Positions 1 to 7,602 of a stretch of 16,164 nucleotides of DNA are shown piece by piece. The position numbers and the translations under genes are program-made. Every line of letters begins with the position of its first letter. Position 1 is the first letter of the stretch. Under the pieces are notes generated by a model that saw only the letters and a list, made by a program, of their open reading frames with translations, searched no databases and was not told where the DNA came from. The stretch comes from Candidatus Stahliibacteriota bacterium (GTDB taxonomy: Bacteria; Hydrothermota; Tepidihabitantia; SM23-42): the NCBI GenBank assembly GCA_030613445.1, contig JAUWLY010000022.1, positions 1 through 16,164 of the forward strand. Reading direction: 5' to 3'.

Positions 1-668
1 AGATCAAGCAAAGTTGGTTCAGGGGGAGGTACTGAGAAGTCCCGCCGGTCTGAGGTTCGGTAAAAGCCATTGGGTTTACCAGTGAATGGTCGAGCAATGA
101 CGCGGCCAACCCGGTTTTCACCGTTCAACATGGCGCGGGCAATTTCGCAGAATTCATAGAGTTTTTCCAGGTCAAAGACATCAATATGACAGGCAATCTG
201 GAAAACACTGTCAGCTGATGTGTAAACAATCGGTCTTTTGGTTGCGATATGCTCATCACCCAGGTTTTTGATTATTTCGGTACCTGAAGCAGCTATATTT
301 CCCAATATCCTATGGTGAATTTTTGTTTCGAACTCCCTGATGATATCATCAGGAAAACCATTGGGAAAGGTGGGAAAAGGTTTGTCCAGGATCACTCCGA
401 ACAATTCCCAGTGTCCAGATATTGAATCCTTGCCCGGTGATTTTTCAGCCATTTTTCCATAAGAGGCAAGCGGTGTATCAATCGCTTCAATACCTCTGAT
501 AGGTGCGATATTTCCCAAACCAAGCTTTTCAAGGATTGGCAATTTTAATCCTCCGCAGCTCTGTGCGAGATTGCCTAAGGTATTGGAGCCCTGGTCATTA
601 TATTCTGCTGCATCAGGTAGCTCACCGATACCGACGCCGTCTAAAATGAGCACGATTGCTCTTTTCAT
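1..668 (-). CDS. deoB: Phosphopentomutase, 3' part beyond the left edge
   Basis: The protein interconverts ribose (or deoxyribose) 1-phosphate and 5-phosphate in cytoplasmic nucleoside salvage. I translated the frame by hand from ATG at 668-666; it stays open to base 1, giving about 222 of the usual 390-410 residues. It starts MKRAIVLILDGVGIGELPDA, the alkaline-phosphatase-superfamily metal site with Asp10. Around residues 79-88 it has GKDSISGHWE, the signature holding the phosphorylated residue, here Ser82 where characterised enzymes have Thr. The visible cap-domain part contains a Val-Gly-Arg-Val-Ile-Ala-Arg-Pro-Phe stretch and an Arg-Arg-Asp-Phe-Ser-Val-Pro-Pro-Pro segment typical of DeoB. 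The start is fixed by the conserved N-terminus. No Shine-Dalgarno precedes it, and a promoter ends only 8 nt upstream. It diverges from tonB. The Ser/Thr difference is probably a conservative family variant. Confidence 0.95.
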   Translation of the reverse strand, partial: MKRAIVLILDGVGIGELPDAAEYNDQGSNTLGNLAQSCGGLKLPILEKLGLGNIAPIRGIEAIDTPLASYGKMAEKSPGKDSISGHWELFGVILDKPFPTFPNGFPDDIIREFETKIHHRILGNIAASGTEIIKNLGDEHIATKRPIVYTSADSVFQIACHIDVFDLEKLYEFCEIARAMLNGENRVGRVIARPFTGKPNGFYRTSDRRDFSVPPPEPTLLD

Positions 669-676
669 TATGAAAA

Positions 677-704
677 AGTATATATAATTTTGAGTGTTTG
701 TAAA
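677..704 (-). promoter_or_regulatory. Predicted sigma-70-type promoter of deoB, nearly leaderless
   Basis: Reading the minus strand, TTTACA (704-699) and TATACT (682-677) are separated by 16 nt. Eight bases lie between the -10 box and the ATG at 668, so transcription would begin about 1-3 nt before the start codon. No Shine-Dalgarno is present. This is predicted from sequence only. Confidence 0.5.
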
Positions 705-762
705 GGTATATTGAGGAATATCTTGGCGTCTGATCTGTATATATAAATAGAAGGAGGCAGTC

Positions 763-1374
763 ATGAAAGATCATAAAAGAATGTATGGCGTGTACCTGAG
801 AGTTGGCATGTTTTCCAGCATGGTGATTTTTATCATGCTTTTCACCTTTGTGCCGTATAAAGCACCACAACCCTATGAACTGAAAAGGGATATTGCAACC
901 CTCATCGACATTATTGATACTGAAATAGATATTATCGATGAACCACCACCAGAAGAACGTCCCAGGGTCGCAATTGAGGCGTCGAAAGAGGTGATTGACG
1001 AAGCAGTGGTGACTATTGTGGAGACTTTTTTTAAGGAAGATCCGTTCAGAATCACACCGGTAGGTCCGGAAATCGAGGTTGTGCCGTATTACCGGCTTGA
1101 AGTAAAGCCTAAACCGATATTTAGTGCTAAACCTGTTTATCCTGAGATCTGCCGGCAAGCCGGTATTGAAGGCACGACTGTGGTTAAAATGTTGATCGAT
1201 ATAGATGGTAGTGTTATCGATGTGGAGATCTTGAAGTCAAGCGGTAATCGATTGCTCGACCAGTCAGCGATTGCAGCGGCAAGAAAATCTACTTTCACCC
1301 CAGCAAAGCAGCGCGACAAACTGGTCCGGGTATGGGTTGCGATACCCATGAAGTTTGTACTGACTAAAGGATAA
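763..1374 (+). CDS. TonB-family energy transducer protein
   Basis: This 203-residue protein has the TonB layout: a short cytoplasmic N-terminus, one membrane anchor at about residues 16-31, a periplasmic linker, and a TonB C-terminal domain at about 121-202. The C-terminal domain shows the family pattern P-x-Y-P (125-128), A-G-I-E-G (133-137), D-x-D-G (147-150), LLDQSAIAAARKSTFTPA and a final V-x-V-x-x-P-M-x-F strand. TonB proteins couple the proton gradient, through ExbB/ExbD, to outer-membrane transport. The linker is unusual: it is Ile/Asp-rich then Glu/Pro-rich (40-70), without the long Pro-Lys repeats of enteric TonB. No exbB, exbD or TonB-dependent receptor is in the window, so its partner is unknown and it could be a TonB-like protein of other function. 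AAGGAGG at 751-757 fixes the ATG, 5 nt downstream. It diverges from deoB and ends at a strong terminator. Confidence 0.88.
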   Translation: MKDHKRMYGVYLRVGMFSSMVIFIMLFTFVPYKAPQPYELKRDIATLIDIIDTEIDIIDEPPPEERPRVAIEASKEVIDEAVVTIVETFFKEDPFRITPVGPEIEVVPYYRLEVKPKPIFSAKPVYPEICRQAGIEGTTVVKMLIDIDGSVIDVEILKSSGNRLLDQSAIAAARKSTFTPAKQRDKLVRVWVAIPMKFVLTKG

Positions 1375-1540
1375 TGAGTATGTTACTTAACAACCTGTTG
1401 AAATTCCTGTTACGACAGAGGGATGAAGTTTGAACTTGATTTTATATTCTCAAGAATGCTGCAAATGTGTGCCCAGAGGGCATTTGAGTGAATTCGGTCA
1501 AAAACAGTATGAATAATCCTGGTTAAAAATCGTGTGTGTT

Positions 1541-1582
1541 AAGAAAAAAGAAAGGGACGGTTTCACCCGCCCCTTTCTTTTT
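1541..1582. terminator. Bidirectional intrinsic terminator between convergent genes
   Basis: An 11-position stem pairs GAAAGGGACGG (1550-1560) with CCGCCCCTTTC (1567-1577), with one A-C mismatch and a 6-nt loop. TTTTT follows on the plus strand (1578-1582). The A-rich flank 1541-1549 gives a T-rich tail on the minus strand. It can therefore end both the tonB transcript and the transcript of the 800-residue protein gene, whose stop codon lies at 1600-1602. Wait-free placement between two convergent stops supports this reading. Confidence 0.85.
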
Positions 1583-1599
1583 GTGAAGCATTTACTGAT

Positions 1600-4002
1600 T
1601 TACCGAACGAGCAGGAATTTTCTGGTTAGGTTTATACCTGATTCAGTTTTTAGATTGTAGAAGTAGACACCGGCAGATAGCTCATAATCAGTATTCAGAT
1701 GGTGAGTACCAGCAGAAAGATCTGCTGAAACAAGGGTCTTACAGAGTCGGCCTGCGGCATCATAGACCACGAGTTCGGTTCTTGTTGAAACAGGAAGCGT
1801 AAATTCGATTGCGGTGTTGCCTTTGGTAATGGTCGGCGCCCTGAACAAGAAGGCACCGGGTGTAATCGAAACCCATTCGCCTACGCCGGTTTCACCAATT
1901 ATATGGATACGCATCAGCCAATCGCCGCCCTGATTTGCAACAGTGAATGCGCCATCTAGTAATTGCCACAAATAATTAGGCTCACTCACCGCCGCATCAA
2001 CAGAAAGACCCGGACAGTCTGGATAAGCTACACTCTGAATGTAGAAGAAGTAGACATTATCACCAGTAACAAAGTGTGTAAGGGTTGTGTCGACCGGGAA
2101 TTTATTCCAGTCGCCGCGGACAACCGTTGTGTTAGCAAGTTCCCAGCGTATAGTCGTTGGTGCTGACGCACCGTCATAAATTCTGAAGGTCGCGTCAGTT
2201 CCACCCGGTGATGGCCAGCTAGTATCCCAAATATGACAGGCGATTGAATCAACCCACCAATTAGCGGAGACCGGGAACTGAACACCCCAACCATTATCCG
2301 GATCATACCAGGCCCAGGCATTCGAAGCCATCCCATCATCATAATAGAGCCAGCTTGTTGCCTCAACGGTTGTATGTAAGGTATCGTTCGCAGGATTAGC
2401 ATCACCGATAAGTTCGGTATAGACAGTCACATCGTAGATACCAGAGACAAATGTGAAGGGGTTAAAGGTTAACTGAATATTAGTAGCAGGATCTAAGTTG
2501 GTAACTGTTTGAGTAGATGTATAGGCACCAGGATTAATCTCACAGGTTACATCAAAGGTTTCAATACTATCACCGAAGTTCCTAACCGTTGCCATTGGCG
2601 AATAGGTTGTATTTTCTGGTACAAGGGTGGGTGAATCATAGGAGATTGCACCGACATCATGGTCTAATGGAGCATAGAGACCGACATTGTCAAATGCTGA
2701 CCACCAGTCATAGTCGCCATCATAATAGAAAAAGACGCGAATGCTGTCGTCTGCAGCATATGCAGAAACATCAAGTGTATCCCAGGAGCCAGTATTATTA
2801 GTAGTATATCTGGTCAACTCGACCGGAGCATTCCAAGAACCACCAGAGAATGTACGCACACCAACAGCAGTCCAGTCATTACCACTGAATGAATTGAAGC
2901 TAATGCCATAGATCAAATATGCCATATTGTTTGGTGGAGCGACAACAGGTGACCAAGCAGTATCCTGAATTACGCCACCAGAAGCATCTGAATCGACCCA
3001 AAATGATGAGTCACCAGGCGATGGACATTCCCATCCTGATTGGTAATCATAGTCCTCAACTGACCAACCTGCAGGGAATGCCTGTCCATTAGTATGGGTC
3101 CAACCCTGCCAACCATCTTCAAAGTCCCAGGGGAAACTGAACGCTGCTGGATTATCAGCATCGAGCATATAGAGCGTATTTGTCGCGGTATTTGTGGCTA
3201 ACCAGATGACTGGTGTAGGATGGATAGGCGACTGCCAGTCATAAGCAAGACTCGCAATTCCACTAAAGGAAACTTGTCTGCCTGTGAGCGAACCATCATT
3301 ATTAAGCTCCCACAAGATATTAGTATTCCAACCACCGACAAAGAACTTGTCATTGAATGGATCATAACTAAAACCACGCTGGGAAATAGCAGTCCAGGCA
3401 GGATCACTTATTGAATCAATACAAGCTCCACCGGGCAGAGCGAATTTATATGCCTTATTAGAGCCGCCGACAGCGACAATCCAGATCTCACCATCAGGCC
3501 ACCACTCGCTTGCATCACCCATCCAAACTGATCCACCCTGAGATGCATCGAAGGAATTACCTGTAGGTGAACCACTAAAGGTGTACTCATAAGTCATACC
3601 GGGACTGCCAGAAGCATCGGTTATCCAGAGATTTTGCTCGTGACCAATTCCCCATGCAAGACCTGGAGCTGAATTCCAACTATTAACAACAAGTTGTGTT
3701 ACTGGATCGATAACATAGCACCTGTTATCGAACATATTGGACAGATATAAAAATGATCCATCCCACGAAAGGCCACCATTATCATAACCGTCGCCCGGCA
3801 TGCCAGCGGCTGTGAGATCAATAGTCAGAAGGACATCTCCAAAAGCACGGCTATCAGTATCCACAGGCTGTTTACCTGGATCCATATTGATGCGCGCATT
3901 AGCATTGGACAAGTCTGGTGGTGTTATCGCAGATGTATTCGTTTCTGCAAAGAGCATAGGCATTATCCCCAAGCACAATGCAATCATAAGTATTTTTTTC
4001 AT
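1600..4002 (-). CDS. Large secreted multidomain protein with a T9SS-like C-terminal sorting domain
   Basis: This 800-residue protein has an N-terminal signal peptide (MKKILMIALCLGIMPMLFA, probable cleavage after Ala19). Residues about 52-290 look like beta-propeller blades with repeated short Trp/Gly/Asp strands. Residues about 292-445, beginning with a WDFEDGWQGW segment, resemble a MAM or choice-of-anchor jelly roll ending near W-x-x-FDNVGLY. Residues about 448-546 look like a CARDB-type Ig domain. About 550-702 is a second Trp-rich beta-sandwich. Residues about 722-800 match a secretion-system sorting domain: IEFTLP, VYDAAGRL, L-x-x-G, GVYFYNLK and a basic RKFLLVR end. No catalytic motif is recognisable, so a surface adhesion or binding role is only an inference. 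The ATG is preceded by AAGGAGA (4013-4007). It ends at the bidirectional terminator. Confidence 0.9.
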   Translation of the reverse strand: MKKILMIALCLGIMPMLFAETNTSAITPPDLSNANARINMDPGKQPVDTDSRAFGDVLLTIDLTAAGMPGDGYDNGGLSWDGSFLYLSNMFDNRCYVIDPVTQLVVNSWNSAPGLAWGIGHEQNLWITDASGSPGMTYEYTFSGSPTGNSFDASQGGSVWMGDASEWWPDGEIWIVAVGGSNKAYKFALPGGACIDSISDPAWTAISQRGFSYDPFNDKFFVGGWNTNILWELNNDGSLTGRQVSFSGIASLAYDWQSPIHPTPVIWLATNTATNTLYMLDADNPAAFSFPWDFEDGWQGWTHTNGQAFPAGWSVEDYDYQSGWECPSPGDSSFWVDSDASGGVIQDTAWSPVVAPPNNMAYLIYGISFNSFSGNDWTAVGVRTFSGGSWNAPVELTRYTTNNTGSWDTLDVSAYAADDSIRVFFYYDGDYDWWSAFDNVGLYAPLDHDVGAISYDSPTLVPENTTYSPMATVRNFGDSIETFDVTCEINPGAYTSTQTVTNLDPATNIQLTFNPFTFVSGIYDVTVYTELIGDANPANDTLHTTVEATSWLYYDDGMASNAWAWYDPDNGWGVQFPVSANWWVDSIACHIWDTSWPSPGGTDATFRIYDGASAPTTIRWELANTTVVRGDWNKFPVDTTLTHFVTGDNVYFFYIQSVAYPDCPGLSVDAAVSEPNYLWQLLDGAFTVANQGGDWLMRIHIIGETGVGEWVSITPGAFLFRAPTITKGNTAIEFTLPVSTRTELVVYDAAGRLCKTLVSADLSAGTHHLNTDYELSAGVYFYNLKTESGINLTRKFLLVR

Positions 4003-4059
4003 TTTATCTCCTTATTACACTTAACAATAGGTAATTCATAGGGATATCTATATATCTTA

Positions 4060-4083
4060 CAGGGCTCTATCCCTGATAAGCCC
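4060..4083. promoter_or_regulatory. Two mutually exclusive short stems
   Basis: CAGGG (4060-4064) can pair with CCCTG (4071-4075). Alternatively GGGCT (4062-4066) can pair with AGCCC (4079-4083). The two stems share GGG and cannot form together. A T-rich run follows on the plus strand at about 4084-4100. The layout resembles an attenuator, but both stems are only 5 bp and no coding gene lies just downstream on the plus strand. Confidence 0.25.
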
Positions 4084-4147
4084 GTTTGTGTTTTTTTCTT
4101 CCATCACCTCCTTCTTTCTTTATAAACAAAACCCAGAAACTATATGA

Positions 4148-4165
4148 TTATCCAGTACTGGATAA
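4148..4165. promoter_or_regulatory. 18-bp perfect palindrome, candidate operator
   Basis: TTATCCAGTACTGGATAA reads identically on both strands with no loop. That favours a dimeric protein-binding site over an RNA hairpin. It lies 146 bp upstream of the gene on the minus strand and about 160 bp upstream of the plsC -35 box. The binding protein is unknown. Confidence 0.5.
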
Positions 4166-4208
4166 CCACACAGTATTATATCGAAAACTACTTATCTGTC
4201 AATACGTA

Positions 4209-4245
4209 AAAATGGGGTTACGATGATACTTATCAACCCCCTTTT
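4209..4245. other. Stem-loop in the divergent region
   Basis: AAAATGGGGTT (4209-4219) pairs with AACCCCCTTTT (4235-4245) at 10 of 11 positions around a 15-nt loop. Read on the plus strand the 3' arm ends in TTTT, so it resembles an intrinsic terminator. No plus-strand gene lies immediately upstream. It could insulate plsC from upstream transcription. Confidence 0.4.
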
Positions 4246-4326
4246 AGATTACTACTTCATATTATAATGATAGGATGGAAATTGTCAAGTACCATGTGCA
4301 CTACTTAAAGGGTTAAGAGAAAACTC

Positions 4327-4354
4327 TTGCAATATCGATGATTTATAGTATAAT
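4327..4354 (+). promoter_or_regulatory. Predicted promoter of plsC-ispH, leaderless
   Basis: TTGCAA (4327-4332) and a perfect TATAAT (4349-4354) are 16 nt apart. The ATG at 4361 is 7 nt past the -10 box, where transcription itself should start. No Shine-Dalgarno precedes the ATG, which agrees with a leaderless message. Confidence 0.7.
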
Positions 4355-4360
4355 AGTCTA

Positions 4361-4939
4361 ATGACTATCAAATGGTTTATCTCCTGGATTCTAGTTTTCC
4401 CTTTACTTAAGCTGCTAACCGGCATCAGGATAAAGGGTTCAGTACCGAAAAAAGGATCTTTTATTATCGCGTGCAACCACATATCCTTTTTTGACCCACC
4501 GATTGTCGGTGCTTGTGCAGCAAGGGAGATCCATTTCCTGGCTAAAATAGACCTATTTGAGAACTCAAAGGTTTTTGCACGTTTGATAAAAGCATATAAC
4601 GCGATACCTATCAGTGGTATTCAGGGTTTGAGAACGGCGATGAAATTACTAAAAAAAGGTGCGGTAGTCGTTATTTTCCCAGAGGGTACGAGGTCAAAAA
4701 AAGGACATATGCTACCGTTTAATCCAGGCGTTAGTTATCTTGCAACAAGTCTGGGGATCCCGGTTATTCCGACGTACATAGCGAATTCTAATCAGAGGTT
4801 TTTGCGACTTGTTCTGCGTTCAGATAGACTTAAAATCAGCTTTGGCGCGCCCATCTCTCCTGCAGGTTATAAGAACAACCGTGAAGATAGGGAAAGGTTT
4901 AGCCAGAAATTGAAAGCGGAGGTATTGAAACTGAGATGA
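4361..4939 (+). CDS. plsC: 1-acyl-sn-glycerol-3-phosphate acyltransferase (PlsC family)
   Basis: The enzyme acylates lysophosphatidic acid to phosphatidic acid at the inner face of the cytoplasmic membrane, in phospholipid synthesis. The 192-residue length is normal for compact bacterial PlsC. The N-terminus is hydrophobic (residues about 5-20). The catalytic H-x4-D motif is NHISFFD, with His40 and Asp45. The acyl-acceptor site motif FPEGTRS lies at 106-112, followed by the hydrophobic IPVIPTYI strand. The start is supported by the normal distance to H-x4-D and by the promoter that places the transcript start at this ATG. Its TGA overlaps the ispH ATG by 4 nt (ATGA), so the two genes are translationally coupled. 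A plsC-ispH neighbourhood is also seen in other bacteria, often with cmk and rpsA, which are not next to it here. Specificity for the acyl donor cannot be read from sequence. Confidence 0.93.
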   Translation: MTIKWFISWILVFPLLKLLTGIRIKGSVPKKGSFIIACNHISFFDPPIVGACAAREIHFLAKIDLFENSKVFARLIKAYNAIPISGIQGLRTAMKLLKKGAVVVIFPEGTRSKKGHMLPFNPGVSYLATSLGIPVIPTYIANSNQRFLRLVLRSDRLKISFGAPISPAGYKNNREDRERFSQKLKAEVLKLR

Positions 4940-5760
4940 GAATTTATCGTGCACGTTACGGAGGAGTCTGTTTTGGTGTAAAAAGGGCGATTGAGATGGC
5001 ACTTAAAGCTACAAGAAAGCAAAGCAAGGTCTATTCGCTTGGTCCATTGATCCATAATCGGGTGGCAGTCGAGAGCCTTAAGAAGCAAGGTATTATTACA
5101 GTGGACAAAATCAGTGATATCAAGAGCGGAAAAGTAATAATCCGTTCGCATGGGATACCGCCAGTGCTTCTTAAGAAACTGAAAAGAAAAAGGTTTGAAA
5201 TAATCGATGCAACATGTCCAAGGGTGCGGCGGGCTCAACGTTATGTAGAAAGACTCATCACTGAAGGTTATTATGTTGTAATCATTGGTGAAAAAGACCA
5301 TCCTGAAGTAAAAGGTCTCCTGGGCTATGCAGGTAACAGAGCAGTGATGTACTCAAAGGACCTGAAGCTCAAGAAGCATAAAATCGGCGTGGTTCCACAA
5401 ACAACGCTTGATTTGGTCCACCTGAATGAGGCGATTGCCAATCTCATTCCCAGTGTGTCAGAGATGAAAATCTACAACACGATCTGCAAGGCAACGATTC
5501 TGCGTACTAAAGAGGCTATGCGTATTGCAGAGAAAGCTGATATGATGCTGGTTGTTGGTGGTAAGAACAGCGCCAATACAACGCGGCTCTACCAAATGTG
5601 CAAGAAAATAAAACCATCCTATCACATTGAATCTGTTGATGATGTCATAATTGACTGGTTTGAGGGTGTCAAGAGTGTTGGCGTGACCGCTGGTGCGTCA
5701 ACCCCTAAGGAGCAGGTTGAAGAGGTCATCAGTTTTATAAAGAAAAAATATCCTGGTTGA
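4936..5760 (+). CDS. ispH: 4-hydroxy-3-methylbut-2-enyl diphosphate reductase
   Basis: IspH (LytB) is the last enzyme of the MEP isoprenoid pathway. It reduces HMBPP to IPP and DMAPP with a 4Fe-4S cluster. The 274-residue protein shows all the expected features. The three cluster cysteines are Cys12 (GGVCFGVKRA), Cys94 (DATCPRV) and Cys184 (NTICKAT). The diphosphate-binding histidines are His40 (GPLIHN), His72 (RSHG) and His122 with catalytic Glu124 (DHPEVKG). Other marks are the QTT motif (155-157), NSANTTRL near 211-218 and ASTP near 254-257. The ATG overlaps the plsC stop as ATGA, and the leaderless plsC promoter is the only one seen upstream. The length is slightly below the E. coli enzyme, with nothing essential missing. 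Its presence shows the organism uses the MEP route. Confidence 0.97.
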   Translation: MRIYRARYGGVCFGVKRAIEMALKATRKQSKVYSLGPLIHNRVAVESLKKQGIITVDKISDIKSGKVIIRSHGIPPVLLKKLKRKRFEIIDATCPRVRRAQRYVERLITEGYYVVIIGEKDHPEVKGLLGYAGNRAVMYSKDLKLKKHKIGVVPQTTLDLVHLNEAIANLIPSVSEMKIYNTICKATILRTKEAMRIAEKADMMLVVGGKNSANTTRLYQMCKKIKPSYHIESVDDVIIDWFEGVKSVGVTAGASTPKEQVEEVISFIKKKYPG

Positions 5761-5794
5761 ACCTCATGACAGGTCGGTCAAATCCTAATATCAA

Positions 5795-5813
5795 TCCTGA
5801 ATCAAGTTCAGGA
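5795..5813. repeat. TCCTGAA/TTCAGGA palindromic hairpin
   Basis: TCCTGAA (5795-5801) pairs perfectly with TTCAGGA (5807-5813) around a 5-nt loop, just after the ispH stop. There is no T-tract, so it is not a classical terminator. It shares words with structures at 10130-10172 and 13248-13287, which suggests a dispersed repeat family. Confidence 0.5.
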
Positions 5814-5820
5814 CTAAACT

Positions 5821-5917
5821 CTAAATAATACATAAATCATAAATTCAAATGTTCAAAACACACCTTCTTTGAGATAAGAAAATCATGTAGTATTTCGGAT
5901 TTGGAAATTAGAATTTT
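5821..5917. repeat. Degenerate heptad-periodic tract between convergent genes
   Basis: Bases 5821-5862 fall into seven-base units: CTAAATA, ATACATA, AATCATA, then AATTCAA at 5842, ATGTTCA at 5849 and AAACACA at 5856. A second block starts at 5890 with GTATTTC, GGATTTG at 5897, GAAATTA at 5904 and GAATTTT at 5911. The units are alike but not identical. The tract fills the 174-bp gap between the ispH and permease stop codons. No open frame or promoter was seen. Confidence 0.5.
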
Positions 5918-5934
5918 AACGAGCAAAGCGAGGC

Positions 5935-7587
5935 TTAGAAGTCCCTTTGCTCAAGGGATTTGAGACCCATGCGCAAAGGAAAGATAATCGTAATTGTATT
6001 GAGGATGAGAAAGACTATCAGAGGAACCAATATCATGAGGTGGTTGACGGGCCGACCATAGTATTTACTTGTTATATAGTGATACGCTGGCGTGGCGAGA
6101 ATTATTATCGAGATCCCTACATAGGCAATGCTTGCAAGAGCAGCAACAACCCCACCGCTGCCCGCCGCGATTTTTGATGGATTGGTTTCGTTAAATTGCG
6201 GGAACCGTGCACCTAAACCGAGGTTTATCGAGACTAAAGATGCGGCGACGAACAACGCTATTGCAGGCATCAAGATATACATCTGGGGGTCAGTCTTGAT
6301 GAATAGATTCGAGATGATCAAGAGGCTCTCCAGGATCAAGATCGCCATTATGAGGTGTGTATAGTACTTGATCTTCATAACCTTGCTTAAAGAAAGCGGT
6401 GAAGAACGGATAAACCAGATGCCAGCACGTTCAAGACTTATCGCTGGAAATATGAACCTTACGCCCAGGGTTGCTAGTACAAAAGTAACAAAGGTAAAAT
6501 TGAGGAACGACACAATAGTGCGCCATAAGGGAAAAGTGAAGTATAAAGGGGTTCTCTTTAGAGAAATCACATATACGACTAATAGTATTATAAAGATCGA
6601 TAGCTGTACCCATTGAATAGGTTCACGAACAAAAACGAGTAAGTCTTTAAAGAATAATGTACTTGACTGGTTATATTTATATACATAGAGGCGTGATTTC
6701 CTTCGTTTTGTTTTTGTCCCGTGTTCATTGATAAGTGCCCAGGATTTTGCATAGAGAAGTCGGGCCGCGAGAAAAGCGATAATCGTCATACTTGAACTAG
6801 TGAAGAAAAGCAATGCGAAATAGAAAAAGCCCAGATTTGCGCGACCGCTCAGACCCTTAATTATATTGGTTAGCCAAGTTGATGGAATAAAAGTACCGCC
6901 TACCGTTGTTAGATTTGTGGCAAACCTCAAAAGTTCTTGTTCGTTGTCAGTCTCGAAGACCTTGAGCAGTTCCGGGTTATTGGTTTTTACGAATAAGTAG
7001 GTCAACCCGATGATAAGAGTGACCGATAGGACTATTACATCTCTTGAAGTCAACTTAGGGAAAAGTCGGAAAATGGCGAAGATTAATAGGGATGCCATTG
7101 TGTCGGGGACGATCAAGTAGATCAAGATACTCACAATTGACAGAGGGTAGTAAAAAACCGGTGAATGGGTTACTATTCCATCAGCAGACATCAAAGGCAG
7201 GGCAAGGATCATTGTTGCCCAAGATTCATAAATGCAATTTTCAAACAGTTTACTAAGGTATATTGACGTCGGCTGGACTGGTAAGGAAAACAGGAAATCC
7301 AGTTCTTTATTATTATAGAAAGTTGAGAATGATGTTATTACATTACTGAATAAAAGCATAGTAAAGAAGACAAAAAAAGCCATTTCAATTATTCTATCCA
7401 TAAGTGCAAAACCAATCGCCTCGACGGTCACCAGATACTTAAAGATACGGAAGAATACATAATAAGAGCCGAAAAGAAAACAGCCGATCACAAACACGAA
7501 TGATAGTAGTTCAAGGGCATGCATTGAAATCAAGGATTTGGCGATTATCTTAATGCGGGTGAAAATGATGATGCAAAAATCTCTCAT
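5935..7587 (-). CDS. ABC-2-type exporter permease
   Basis: This 550-residue integral membrane protein has about a dozen hydrophobic segments, for example residues 27-47, 68-88, and several between 120 and 290. A further block runs from about 320 to 540. The motif F-x-N-N-K-E-L-D-F-L-F-S-L-P-V (about 90-104), followed by a SIYLSKLFEN-like segment, is characteristic of the large putative ABC-exporter permeases that fuse two membrane halves. It follows the ATPase gene with a gap of 15 nt, so the two should form one transporter. No Shine-Dalgarno is visible before the ATG at 7587, so translation probably depends on reinitiation from the upstream gene. The substrate cannot be inferred. The operon begins with a transglutaminase-like protein, which hints at a cell-envelope role. 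Confidence is high for a transporter permease and low for anything more specific. Confidence 0.85.
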   Translation of the reverse strand: MRDFCIIIFTRIKIIAKSLISMHALELLSFVFVIGCFLFGSYYVFFRIFKYLVTVEAIGFALMDRIIEMAFFVFFTMLLFSNVITSFSTFYNNKELDFLFSLPVQPTSIYLSKLFENCIYESWATMILALPLMSADGIVTHSPVFYYPLSIVSILIYLIVPDTMASLLIFAIFRLFPKLTSRDVIVLSVTLIIGLTYLFVKTNNPELLKVFETDNEQELLRFATNLTTVGGTFIPSTWLTNIIKGLSGRANLGFFYFALLFFTSSSMTIIAFLAARLLYAKSWALINEHGTKTKRRKSRLYVYKYNQSSTLFFKDLLVFVREPIQWVQLSIFIILLVVYVISLKRTPLYFTFPLWRTIVSFLNFTFVTFVLATLGVRFIFPAISLERAGIWFIRSSPLSLSKVMKIKYYTHLIMAILILESLLIISNLFIKTDPQMYILMPAIALFVAASLVSINLGLGARFPQFNETNPSKIAAGSGGVVAALASIAYVGISIIILATPAYHYITSKYYGRPVNHLMILVPLIVFLILNTITIIFPLRMGLKSLEQRDF

Positions 7588-7602
7588 TGTTCAGGGGTTT
7601 GT

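Larger units (their letters stand above)
4003..4360. promoter_or_regulatory. Divergent control region between the secreted-protein gene and plsC
   Basis: These 358 bp carry no credible gene. They contain two overlapping alternative hairpins (4060-4083), an 18-bp perfect palindrome (4148-4165), a long stem-loop (4209-4245) and the plsC promoter (4327-4354). The leftmost bases hold the Shine-Dalgarno of the minus-strand gene. I found no convincing -35/-10 pair for the minus-strand gene. Confidence 0.6.

Noticed and set aside
711..747. tonB promoter
   Set aside because: TTGAGG or TTGGCG can be paired with TATATA or TATAAA only at spacings of 9, 13 or 21 nt, so no choice is supportable.
622..1158. 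178-residue minus-strand frame across the deoB-tonB junction
   Set aside because: It overlaps two well-supported genes and its translation has no low-complexity-free domain pattern; it is a shadow frame.
1374..1433. 19-codon frame overlapping the tonB stop codon
   Set aside because: It has an ATG overlapping TAA but no ribosome site of its own and no recognisable peptide; such short frames are expected by chance.
1462..1486. Hairpin with CAAAT/ATTTG and GCCC/GGGC arms after tonB
   Set aside because: The stem is broken by a bulge and has no T-tract; the terminator at 1541-1582 explains transcript ending better.
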